DNA from: Moraxellaceae bacterium
GTDB taxonomy: Bacteria; Pseudomonadota; Gammaproteobacteria; Pseudomonadales; Moraxellaceae
Length of the DNA stretch: 64,000 nucleotides
Assembly (NCBI GenBank): GCA_030680295.1
Contig: JAUXVU010000018.1
Coordinates: forward strand, 1-64,000
Direction: 5' to 3'
The notes beneath the pieces are model-generated. The model was not told the DNA's origin and made no database searches. It saw nothing but the letters and a program-made list of their open reading frames with translations. Below are positions 56,167 to 64,000 of this stretch, piece by piece; the stretch's first letter is position 1, and each line of letters begins with the position of its first letter. The translations under genes were made by a program, and so were the position numbers.

Positions 56167-57402
56167 ATGTATAAGCCATTATCGTGTTTTATTGGATTGC
56201 GTTATACCCGCGCTAAGCGTCGCAATCACTTCATTTCCTTCATGTCATTAAGTTCCATGATAGGCCTCATGCTGGGCGTTGCTGTGTTGATCACAGTGCT
56301 CTCGGTCATGAATGGTTTTGATCGTGAACTTAAGCAACGCATTTTAGGCATGGTGCCGCATGCCACCATTACCAGTCCGGAGCCAGTGGCTAACTGGCAG
56401 GCGATGGTGAAAATTGCTGAGTCCACACCGGGTGTGGTGGCTGCTGCGCCATTAACGCAGGTGCAGGGTATGTTAACGGCCAATGGCCAAGTAAGCGGTG
56501 TGCTGGTTAGCGGCATTGAGCCAGAGCAAGAGCGTAAGGTGTCCATCGTGCCCGACTTTTTTCAGTCCGGCAGTTTGGATGAGCTCGTTGATGGCGAGTT
56601 TGGCATTGTCTTGGGTCAGCAGCTGGCCAGTGGTTTAGGTTTAAGCCAAGGTGACTCAGTAACCTTAGTGCTGCCTGAAGCTGCATTAACTGCCGCGGGT
56701 ATTGTGCCGCGCTTTAAGCGTTTTAAAGTGGTGGGCATTTTCCGTGTTGGTGCTGAAGTGGATGCCATGCTGGCCTATGTGCATTACGCCGATGCCGGTC
56801 GTTTATTGCGCATTGGTGAGCAAGCCACAGGTATGCGCCTAAAAATGGATGACTTGTTCGCCGCTCGACGCAATACCGAAAATGTCTTGTATCAATTACC
56901 CAGCGGGTTTTATGGTCAGGATTGGACGCAGACTCAAGGTAGTTTGTTCAACGCCATCAAAATGGAAAAAGCCATGATGTCGTTATTGCTGCTACTGATT
57001 GTCGCTGTTGCGGCATTTAATATTGTCTCCAGCTTGGTCATGGTGGTGAACGACAAGCGTTCTGATATTGCGATTTTGCGCACCTTGGGTGCCACACCAG
57101 GCATGATTCAGCGCATCTTCCTAGTGCAGGGCACAGCCATTGGTTTAGGTGGCACGCTGGCCGGGGTGTTATTAGGTATAGGTCTGTCGTTATCGGTGAG
57201 TGATATTGCTCACGGTATTGAGCGTTTGTCAGGCCAGCCCATGTTTGATGCCTATTTTGTTAATTATTTGCCATCACAATTATTATGGTCGGATGTGTTG
57301 TGGGTTGGTGTGGTCGCCTTTTTGATGAGCTTTGTAGCGACGATTTACCCTGCTGCGCAGGCTGGCAAAGTACAGCCGGCAGAGGCATTACGTTATGAAT
57401 AG
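56167..57402 (+). CDS. lolC: Lipoprotein-releasing ABC permease, LolC/E-type
   Basis: From ATG 56167 the protein has 411 residues. One N-terminal helix, a large periplasmic domain, then three C-terminal helices with the FtsX pattern. It is the membrane part of the Lol exporter. Only one permease is present beside lolD and no second one follows, so a homodimeric LolF-like arrangement is likely. The 13 extra codons from 56128 lack a ribosome site. Confidence 0.9.
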   Translation: MYKPLSCFIGLRYTRAKRRNHFISFMSLSSMIGLMLGVAVLITVLSVMNGFDRELKQRILGMVPHATITSPEPVANWQAMVKIAESTPGVVAAAPLTQVQGMLTANGQVSGVLVSGIEPEQERKVSIVPDFFQSGSLDELVDGEFGIVLGQQLASGLGLSQGDSVTLVLPEAALTAAGIVPRFKRFKVVGIFRVGAEVDAMLAYVHYADAGRLLRIGEQATGMRLKMDDLFAARRNTENVLYQLPSGFYGQDWTQTQGSLFNAIKMEKAMMSLLLLLIVAVAAFNIVSSLVMVVNDKRSDIAILRTLGATPGMIQRIFLVQGTAIGLGGTLAGVLLGIGLSLSVSDIAHGIERLSGQPMFDAYFVNYLPSQLLWSDVLWVGVVAFLMSFVATIYPAAQAGKVQPAEALRYE

Positions 57403-58090
57403 TCCAGCAATTGTTTTGGCTGCACAGGGTCTGCATCAAGTCTTTAGTGAAGGCCCGCAAACGGTCAGTGTGTTAAACGGTCTGTCATTGTCAGTTCGCG
57501 CTGGTGAGCGCTTGGCGATTGTTGGGCGCTCCGGCGCAGGGAAAACCACCTTGCTGCATTTGCTGGGTGGTTTGGAGCAACCTAGTGCTGGCAGTGTCAC
57601 ACTGATGGGCAAAGACTTTAGTGCAGTGTCTGAGCGAGAGCGCAGTCAGTTGCGCAATCAGCACATTGGTTTTGTGTATCAGCTACATCATTTGTTGCCT
57701 GAATTTAGCGCGCAAGAAAATGTCGCCTTGCCTGCCATGATTGGTGGTCATTCCAGTAAGGACGCCATACAAATGGCGGATGACCTGTTGGCACGTGTGG
57801 GTTTGGGTGCTCGACGTTTGCATAAGCCATCCGAGTTATCAGGCGGTGAGCGTCAGCGGGTGGCCTTGGCGCGTGCTTTGGTGACTAAACCAGCGTTAAT
57901 TTTAGCTGACGAGCCGACGGGTAATTTGGATCGTGATACCGCGGAATCGATTCATGCGCTAATTGTGGAACTTAATGAAACACTAGGCACTAGCTTCGTT
58001 ATTGTTACCCATGAATCACGTTTAGCGGATTTGGCGCATCGTCGGTTAGTGATGGAGCAGGGTGTGTTGAACGAAGTCGAAGCAATTTAG
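57395..58090 (+). CDS. lolD: Lipoprotein-releasing ABC ATPase
   Basis: The 231-residue ATPase has Walker A VGRSGAGKTT, the ABC signature LSGGERQRVALARA and Walker B LILADEPTGNLD. It drives release of outer-membrane lipoproteins to LolA. It overlaps the permease by eight bases. Confidence 0.95.
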   Translation: MNSPAIVLAAQGLHQVFSEGPQTVSVLNGLSLSVRAGERLAIVGRSGAGKTTLLHLLGGLEQPSAGSVTLMGKDFSAVSERERSQLRNQHIGFVYQLHHLLPEFSAQENVALPAMIGGHSSKDAIQMADDLLARVGLGARRLHKPSELSGGERQRVALARALVTKPALILADEPTGNLDRDTAESIHALIVELNETLGTSFVIVTHESRLADLAHRRLVMEQGVLNEVEAI

Positions 58091-58659
58091 CGTTGCTGAC
58101 GGCTGTGTATTCGACGCTGCCATAATTTAACTGCATGCCAGCGCCACAAAATCCGCACCACAATAAATGCAACCGTGCCGGCGATTAAGCCGAGTAAAAT
58201 GTTGCCTAAAATCAGCGGAGCCATGTGGAACTCAACCCGCTCAGGGTTGACCACTTTTTCGGCCAGACCAACCATGCTCATTGTATGCTGTGTGAGTTGA
58301 TTCAGTAACAGCCCCACTTCATGAAAGCCAATTGCTGGCTCATCTAAGGTCCAGCTGCCTAAACGGTAGCCAACATACATCATTGGAATCATAGTCAGTG
58401 GGTTAGAAACCCAAACCGCTACAATGACTAGTGGCAAGTTAATGCGAAATAAAATGGCTCCCAAAGCACCAGGAATCATTTGAAGTGGCATTGGCAAACA
58501 GGCGCAAAACACGCCCCAAAACGCTGCCAGTGAAGCGGAGCGACGATTAAGGTGCCAAATGCTGGGGTCGGCCAGACGCTTACCCAGAAAACCCAGCGAA
58601 CGAATTTCGCGGATTTTTTCTGGATCAGGAAGGTAGCGTCGAAAAAAGGCCTTTGCCAT
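58087..58659 (-). CDS. DUF2062-family membrane protein
   Basis: The 190-residue protein from ATG 58659 has the DUF2062 signature: YLPDPEKIREIRSL, then FCACLPMPLQMIP and VSNPLTMIPMMY, and two to three hydrophobic helices. Function unknown. It is conserved between lolD and comEC in pseudomonads, here on the opposite strand. Confidence 0.88.
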   Translation of the reverse strand: MAKAFFRRYLPDPEKIREIRSLGFLGKRLADPSIWHLNRRSASLAAFWGVFCACLPMPLQMIPGALGAILFRINLPLVIVAVWVSNPLTMIPMMYVGYRLGSWTLDEPAIGFHEVGLLLNQLTQHTMSMVGLAEKVVNPERVEFHMAPLILGNILLGLIAGTVAFIVVRILWRWHAVKLWQRRIHSRQQR

Positions 58660-58770
58660 GAACGTTTGCCATAAGAGGGTAATTAAGCAAGTGGCGGCAT
58701 TGTCAGCCAACTGGGGTTATTTAGTCTATAACTCTTGTCACAAAATAAAGCTGAACAAGGATTGTTCGAG

Positions 58771-61098
58771 ATGTGGCAGTTTGCCTATGGCTGGGTGCTT
58801 GGTATTTCGCTGCTCTGGGTTTGGCCTGTTTTGCCCTCGCTGCGATATGTTTTGTTATTTATGGCGATATTGGCTCTGGGCCATAGGTTGTCTAGTTTTC
58901 GGGGGCTAGTCCTGCTTTTTTACGGGTTAGGCCTTGGCATAACGTGGTCAACTTATCATGCCGATCAGCAGCTAAATCGAATTGTCAGCCCTAGCTGTGA
59001 GCAGCAGCGCCTGGATGTTGCTGGCACAGTGCTAGACATTAGTTCGCCATTATCACTTCGTGGTTCTCGATTTTTATTTGCTCCAGATATTAGTGAGCAT
59101 CCTTGCTTGCAGCAGCCACAGCGTTGGATGTTGAACTATTGGCAAGATGAGCCGGTATTGCCCGGCTCTCGCTGGCAGTTTCAGCTTCGATTAAAGCAAC
59201 CGTATGGCAATGCAAATCCAGCGGGTTTTGACGCTGAGCGGTTTTGGCATCACCAAGGGGTGGATGCCATCGCATCCAGCAGTCAGGGGAAAGTGCTACA
59301 GGAGCCACCGGCATCAGTGGCATTGTTGCGTTGGCATATACGCCAACTCGTACTGACGGCTTTTGCTGATCGCCCACAAGCTGCTGGCATGATGCTGGCG
59401 CTGATGACTGGCGACCGAGCTGGCATTGATCCCGTGGCGAAAGCACATTATGCACAAGCGGGCATCAGTCATTTACTGGCCATATCTGGGCTGCATATTG
59501 GACTCATTGCTGGTTTTGCGGCGGGCCTGTCGTCACTTTTTCTTAGGCGTTGTCCGTACTTGTTGAGCATTTGGCCCCTGTCGCGCTGGACTGGAATGGT
59601 GGCGTTTACGGTTGCACTAGCCTATGGCGTGCTGGCTGGTCTGCAAGTACCAACACAGCGGGCATTGCTAATGCTGCTGGTGTTAATCGCTTTGCGCTGG
59701 TTGCCGTTAGTGGTGTCTGCTCTGCAAAGCCTCTTGCTGGCCTTGTGTGTCGTGCTGCTGTGGGATCCTTTGGCGGTGTTGTCAGAAGGCCTATGGCTAT
59801 CATTTACCGCGGTTGGATTATTGATGTGGGGTGGTTTGCGACTGGGTGAAGAAACACCGCTGTCTGCTATGTTGCGTGCGCAGTGGTTGGCTACCTGGGG
59901 TTTGTTACCCATCACCGTGGCCTTCTTTGCACGTTTTTCGGTGATTGGCTTGTTGGTTAATTTAGTCGCCATTCCTTTGGTCAGCATACTGGTGTTGCCC
60001 TTAGCGTTGATCGGGCTGCTTATCTGTTTGATGAGTCCTTCATGGGCAGTTATTTGGTGGCAGTTGCCTATTTTTTTGTTGCACTACTTAAACCGAAGTG
60101 TTGCTTGGTTAACTGAACTGCCTCATGCATTTATTGATCTGCACTTACCACCGATGTTGCTCGCGAGTTTGGCATTAACAGCATTATTGCTATTGATGCC
60201 CAAGGCCATGCCGGGGCGATTATTACTATTATTACCATTGCTAAGCTTGGCCTGGCCACAGCCAGGCATTGCACCTAAGCAAGTGCAGATAACGGTATTA
60301 GATGTTGGGCAGGGCAGTGCCGTTGTGGTCAGCACTGCTAATCATCATTTGCTCTATGACACTGGCCCACCTTATGGCGAGTTTAGTGATGCAGGTGCAA
60401 GGGTCGTTGTACCTTATCTGTCGTGGCGCGGTATTTCTGGGCTGGATATGGTGATGTTAAGTCACGACGATGCTGATCATGTCGGAGGTTTTGTCTCGTT
60501 ATTAGCACGAATTAAGGTTAAAAAAGTATTGGGTGTGTGGCCCAGTGCTGTGACGAAGACGCCTGACTCACCACCGCAGCGGCCATGTTATGCCGGTCAG
60601 TCATGGCTTTGGGATGATGTGCGTTTTGATGTGTTGTGGCCCCCGCAGGGGCAGCGTATTACTAAGAAAAATGACCAGTCCTGTGTGTTGCGTATTGAGG
60701 CTATGGGACAAGTTGTTTTGATTCCTGGTGACCTCGAAGCTTTGGGCGAGCTGTATCTGCTCGAGCAGGTGCCGACGGAAGTATTGGCGGCTGATATCTT
60801 GTTATTGGGGCATCACGGCAGCCGTAGCTCCACAGGACCGCGATTTTTAGCCACGGTAAACCCTAAAGTTGCGATTGCTTCGATGGGTTATTTGAATCGA
60901 TACCGTCATCCTGCCAAGGTGGTGGTGGATCGTTTGGCGGAGCATGGCGTGTTGCTTTTGCAGAGTGATGTTGAAGGTGCCATAACATTGACCCTAAACC
61001 GTTCGAATCAACCGCCGGAAATTAGTAGCTGGCGGTATCTGCGGCGGCATTATTGGATGGCCAACTGGCGACAAAACTATCTAGCAAGCAAGGAATAG
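58771..61098 (+). CDS. comEC: DNA internalisation-related competence protein ComEC/Rec2
   Basis: From ATG 58771 after AAGGA the protein has 775 residues. An N-terminal OB-like domain, a competence domain of many helices with LLAISGLHIGLIAG and a C-terminal metallo-beta-lactamase-like domain (DVGQGSAVVV, LSHDDADHVGG, LLGHHGSRSS) follow each other. It forms the inner-membrane channel for single-stranded DNA in transformation. No other com genes are in the window. Confidence 0.95.
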   Translation: MWQFAYGWVLGISLLWVWPVLPSLRYVLLFMAILALGHRLSSFRGLVLLFYGLGLGITWSTYHADQQLNRIVSPSCEQQRLDVAGTVLDISSPLSLRGSRFLFAPDISEHPCLQQPQRWMLNYWQDEPVLPGSRWQFQLRLKQPYGNANPAGFDAERFWHHQGVDAIASSSQGKVLQEPPASVALLRWHIRQLVLTAFADRPQAAGMMLALMTGDRAGIDPVAKAHYAQAGISHLLAISGLHIGLIAGFAAGLSSLFLRRCPYLLSIWPLSRWTGMVAFTVALAYGVLAGLQVPTQRALLMLLVLIALRWLPLVVSALQSLLLALCVVLLWDPLAVLSEGLWLSFTAVGLLMWGGLRLGEETPLSAMLRAQWLATWGLLPITVAFFARFSVIGLLVNLVAIPLVSILVLPLALIGLLICLMSPSWAVIWWQLPIFLLHYLNRSVAWLTELPHAFIDLHLPPMLLASLALTALLLLMPKAMPGRLLLLLPLLSLAWPQPGIAPKQVQITVLDVGQGSAVVVSTANHHLLYDTGPPYGEFSDAGARVVVPYLSWRGISGLDMVMLSHDDADHVGGFVSLLARIKVKKVLGVWPSAVTKTPDSPPQRPCYAGQSWLWDDVRFDVLWPPQGQRITKKNDQSCVLRIEAMGQVVLIPGDLEALGELYLLEQVPTEVLAADILLLGHHGSRSSTGPRFLATVNPKVAIASMGYLNRYRHPAKVVVDRLAEHGVLLLQSDVEGAITLTLNRSNQPPEISSWRYLRRHYWMANWRQNYLASKE

Positions 61099-61167
61099 TG
61101 CGTTGGTGTCTTGGTTCAGGCGCAGCCATCACGTAAAGTAGGCGCATTGTTTAACGGGGATACTGTC

Positions 61168-61800
61168 GTGCTGGAAATGGTTAAGTCGGGTGGCTGGTTA
61201 ATGGTGCCATTGTTATTGGCATCAATTGTGGCTCTGGCCATCATCTTAGAACGTGCTTGGACACTACGGACTAACCGAATTGCACCGCCACATTTGTTGG
61301 GCGATGTTTGGCGACAGCTGCAGGCTGGCGATTTGCAGCCCGATGCATTAAAGCGTTTGCAAGCCGATTCGCCTTTAGGTGCGTTGTTGGCGGCAGGCTT
61401 AATCAATGCGCGTCATGGCCGCGAGATCATGAAAGAAAGCATTGAAGATGCTGCCGAGCCTATCGTGCACGACATGGAAAAGTTTTTGACGTTACTGGGG
61501 ACCATTGCACTTATTTCTCCACTATTAGGGTTGTTAGGCACGGTTGTTGGCATTATTGATTCATTTCTAGTGGCCACGGCCGGCGGTCTAAGTGATCCCA
61601 CACTATTAGCGGGTGGTATTTCTAAAGCATTAGTTACGACAGCGGTTGGTTTGCTAGTGGCCATCCCAGCGATGGTCATGCACCGATATTACGTTCGCCA
61701 CATCACCTCATTAACTGTGCGCATGGAGCAACAAGCCGTGAAGTTGGTGGATATGTTGCATGGTGATCGTGAAGTTGATATTCGCGAGGACGGCGTGTGA
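61168..61800 (+). CDS. exbB: MotA/TolQ/ExbB proton-channel family protein
   Basis: From GTG 61168 (VLEMVKSGGWLM) the protein has 210 residues, the usual length, with three helices and the conserved GLLGTVVGI region. With ExbD it harnesses proton flow. The longer frame from 61111 reads poorly as a leader. It overlaps exbD by four bases. No tonB is adjacent. Confidence 0.9.
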   Translation: MLEMVKSGGWLMVPLLLASIVALAIILERAWTLRTNRIAPPHLLGDVWRQLQAGDLQPDALKRLQADSPLGALLAAGLINARHGREIMKESIEDAAEPIVHDMEKFLTLLGTIALISPLLGLLGTVVGIIDSFLVATAGGLSDPTLLAGGISKALVTTAVGLLVAIPAMVMHRYYVRHITSLTVRMEQQAVKLVDMLHGDREVDIREDGV

Positions 61801-62213
61801 AATTACGGCGACCACAGCCTGATCAACTCGAGCTCAATTTAGCGCCGCTGATTGACTGTTTATTATTTATTGTCATCTTTTTCTTGCTATCGACTACCTT
61901 TGCCAAAACCGGCAAGTTGCAAATTCAACTGCCGGAAGCGGATGCACAAGTCAGCGTCACACCATCACAAGCCATTGATGTGGCGATTGATGCCAGTGGT
62001 CAGTTTGCAGTAAATGGACAAGTACTTAGCTCATCGGCTGATTTATCATCTGCCGTATTAGCTGCTGCCGGCGATAAACGTGATTTGCCATTTATTATTA
62101 CCGCCGATGGCAAAGCACCACATCAAGCAGTGGTAACCGCCATGAATCTTGCAGGGCAGCTTGGTTTTCGGAATTTAGGAATTGGTACTCAGTCACTAGA
62201 CTCTTCGTTATAG
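61797..62213 (+). CDS. exbD: ExbD/TolR-family biopolymer transport protein
   Basis: The 138-residue protein starts with GTG 61797. One N-terminal helix carries the essential Asp (LAPLIDCLLFIVIFFLLS) and a periplasmic domain follows. It partners ExbB. Position between comEC and msbA is conserved in pseudomonads. Confidence 0.92.
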   Translation: MKLRRPQPDQLELNLAPLIDCLLFIVIFFLLSTTFAKTGKLQIQLPEADAQVSVTPSQAIDVAIDASGQFAVNGQVLSSSADLSSAVLAAAGDKRDLPFIITADGKAPHQAVVTAMNLAGQLGFRNLGIGTQSLDSSL

Positions 62214-62224
62214 GCGTTATTTGA

Positions 62225-64000
62225 ATGAATGCACCATCAGGATTGCCCGAGTTAGCTGGTTGGGCTTCGTATAAGCGCCTACTGGGTTATACCAAAGCTT
62301 ATTGGAAGTTGTTCGCCTTGGCGGTAGTGGGTTTTGTTATCAACGCGCAAACGCAGTGGGCCGGTGCTAACTTACTTAAATACATTATTGAGGCCATTCA
62401 GGCTGGTGATCAGAGCGCTAAAAATCTGTTCCCCTTAATGATTATCGGTTTGTTTGTGGTGCGCGGCATCGGTTCGTTTATTGGCACGTATTACATGGCG
62501 ATGGTGGCGCGTAATGTAGTCTACAAGCTACGTATGGAGCTATTCTCCAAACTATTAACATTACCAACAAGCTACTATCACCTTCATTCTTCAGGTCATA
62601 TTTCTGCCAAGCTAATTTATAACGTCGAGCAAGTTACTGGTGCGGCCACCGAAGCACTAAAGACAATTGTGCGTGAAGGCGCTGTAGCCATCGGTTTATT
62701 ATCATATTTGTTCTACACCAATTGGCGATTGAGTCTTTCATTATTAATTGTTGGCCCGTTTGCTGCTTTGTTGGTGCGGGTGGCCAGTAAGCGTTTTCGC
62801 AAATTATCTAAACGTGTACAGCACGCTATGGGTGACCTAAACCATATTTCTGGTGAAGCCATTGGCGGTTATCAAGTGGTTAAAACCCATGGTGGTGAAA
62901 TATTTGAGCATGGTCGGTTTAATCGTGCCTCGTTAGAAAACTTAAAGCAGTCGATGAAAGTGGTTGTGACTAGTGCCATTTCCACACCATTGGTACAGAT
63001 TTTAATGGCCTCGGCTATGGCAGCGGTCATATGGATTGCTTTGCAGCCAAGCATTACGGGCAATATTTCTCCAGGCGAATTTGTTGCTTACATTACCGCG
63101 GCGGGCATGTTGGCAGCTCCTGTGCGTTCACTTACTGATGTTAATGAAAAGCTGCAGCGTGGTATTGCGGCAGCCCAGTCTGTATTTGAAGTATTAGATG
63201 AGCAATCTGAGCAAGATCTAGGCACTCGCTCTGCACAAAACCTGCGTGGTGAAGTTGAGTTCCGCCAAGTGAACTTCACTTATGACGGCAAAACACCGGT
63301 GTTAAAAGATTTTAGTTTGCTCATTAAGCCTGGGCAGACGGTGGCTATTGTAGGTCGGTCAGGCTCTGGTAAAACCACCCTAGTGAATTTGTTGCCACGT
63401 TTTTACGAAGCACAATCAGGGCAGGTACTGATTGATGGTCACCCTGTACATGACTATCCACTCACCGAAATGCGTCAGCAAATTGCCATGGTTGGTCAAA
63501 AAGTCTTTTTGTTTGATGACACCGTAGCGGCCAATATTGCCTATGGTGCTTTCCGTGATCAGCCGCGTGAAGCCGTGATTGAAGCGGCTAAAACGGCTTT
63601 TGCGCATGACTTTATTAAAGATTTGCCAGCGGGTTATGACACCTTAGTTGGTCAAGACGGCATGCAGCTGTCTGGTGGTCAGCGTCAGCGTTTAGCCATT
63701 GCGCGTGCGGTACTTAAAAATGCACCAATTCTGATTCTTGACGAAGCTACTAGCGCATTAGATAACGAGTCGGAGTTTTTTATTCAGGCAGCACTAGAGC
63801 GTGTGATGCAAAACCGCACCACCTTGGTTATTGCGCATCGCCTATCGACGATTGAAAACGCCGATTGGATTGTGGTGATGGATAAAGGTCGGATTGTTGA
63901 GCAGGGGCGACATGCTGATTTGTTGGCAGCCGATGGTATGTACGCGCAGCTGCACAGTCGCGACTTTGCCGAGGAGTCGGCCGATGAGCCGTTGGCATGA
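62225..64000 (+). CDS. msbA: Lipid A flippase MsbA
   Basis: The 591-residue exporter has six N-terminal helices and an ATPase domain with Walker A GRSGSGKTT, Q-loop, ABC signature LSGGQRQRLAIARA and Walker B ILILDEATSALD. It flips lipid A-core to the outer leaflet of the inner membrane. The stop TGA coincides with the last bases of the window. Confidence 0.95.
   Translation: MNAPSGLPELAGWASYKRLLGYTKAYWKLFALAVVGFVINAQTQWAGANLLKYIIEAIQAGDQSAKNLFPLMIIGLFVVRGIGSFIGTYYMAMVARNVVYKLRMELFSKLLTLPTSYYHLHSSGHISAKLIYNVEQVTGAATEALKTIVREGAVAIGLLSYLFYTNWRLSLSLLIVGPFAALLVRVASKRFRKLSKRVQHAMGDLNHISGEAIGGYQVVKTHGGEIFEHGRFNRASLENLKQSMKVVVTSAISTPLVQILMASAMAAVIWIALQPSITGNISPGEFVAYITAAGMLAAPVRSLTDVNEKLQRGIAAAQSVFEVLDEQSEQDLGTRSAQNLRGEVEFRQVNFTYDGKTPVLKDFSLLIKPGQTVAIVGRSGSGKTTLVNLLPRFYEAQSGQVLIDGHPVHDYPLTEMRQQIAMVGQKVFLFDDTVAANIAYGAFRDQPREAVIEAAKTAFAHDFIKDLPAGYDTLVGQDGMQLSGGQRQRLAIARAVLKNAPILILDEATSALDNESEFFIQAALERVMQNRTTLVIAHRLSTIENADWIVVMDKGRIVEQGRHADLLAADGMYAQLHSRDFAEESADEPLA
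63984..64000 (+). CDS. lpxK: Tetraacyldisaccharide 4'-kinase, first codons (partial)
   Basis: An ATG at 63984, inside the msbA end, opens a frame reading MSRWH, as expected for LpxK, which follows msbA in gammaproteobacteria. The rest is outside the window, so the call rests on context. Confidence 0.5.

Overview
The window reads as a 64-kb chromosomal piece of a gammaproteobacterium, most likely of the Pseudomonadales/Oceanospirillales group. Two conserved gene orders support this: uvrY/gacA-uvrC-pgsA followed by tRNA-Gly, and lolC/E-lolD-(DUF2062)-comEC-exbB-exbD-msbA-lpxK. An Azotobacter-type ferredoxin-NADP reductase, PdxB, GlpD, a CueR/CopA pair, NorM and BolA fit the same group. I see no basis for naming a genus. 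Base composition is moderate over most of the window and visibly AT-richer in the first 7.4 kb and in a small lipoprotein gene near 51 kb.

Left end (1-7390), accessory island. It opens with the 3' end of an IS481-type transposase. Then come a subtilisin-like protease and AAA+ ATPase pair of the IetS/IetA type (toxin-antitoxin and anti-phage), a hipBA toxin-antitoxin operon, a small HAD-fold protein divergent from hipBA, and a complete P4-type tyrosine integrase. The integrase lies just upstream of the intact promoter of a tRNA-Arg(ACG) gene. That is the unusual side of a tRNA for an integrative element. Tandem 12-bp repeats resembling integrase arm sites occur on both sides of the tRNA.

7.4-19.3 kb: a small Cys2 protein weakly like SRAP, a pterin dehydratase, a periplasmic peroxiredoxin, a copA-cueR copper-efflux operon with a recognisable 19-bp-spacer CueR promoter, an RhlE-type helicase, a MATE transporter, a cupredoxin-like membrane-anchored protein coupled to a ChaN-type lipoprotein, ferredoxin reductase, an SDR enzyme and a 603-residue exported protein of unknown function. 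19.5-31.2 kb: a lipid-acyltransferase/MEST-like hydrolase/MscS run, glutathione-dependent formaldehyde detoxification (frmA, fghA), and a valine/isobutyrate catabolic operon (mmsA, acyl-CoA dehydrogenase, mmsB, class II aldolase) divergent from a LysR regulator. A CNNM/CorC-type transporter follows.

31.4-47.2 kb: mostly housekeeping and small-molecule genes. These are a second acyltransferase, TSUP permease, HIT protein, AraC regulator coupled to purU, an AmpG-like MFS, a TusA-like protein, NorM-like MATE, Nudix/DUF4743, pdxB, an SSS symporter, bolA, trhO, UPF0149, recQ, a YgjP-type metallopeptidase and pbpG. 47.3-64 kb: uvrY, uvrC, pgsA, tRNA-Gly(GCC), a PEGA lipoprotein, rmlC, murI, glpD, an M48 lipoprotein, a long-hairpin repeat, a glycerophosphodiester phosphodiesterase, a single-permease lipoprotein exporter (lolC/E-lolD), DUF2062, comEC, exbB, exbD, msbA and the first codons of lpxK.

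No gap between genes exceeds 300 bases and no CRISPR array was seen. The best candidates for new biology are the compact defence island with its odd position at tRNA-Arg, the HAD protein inside it, the 603-residue exported protein, the cupredoxin-ChaN pair near the copper operon, and the long hairpin at 55.2 kb.
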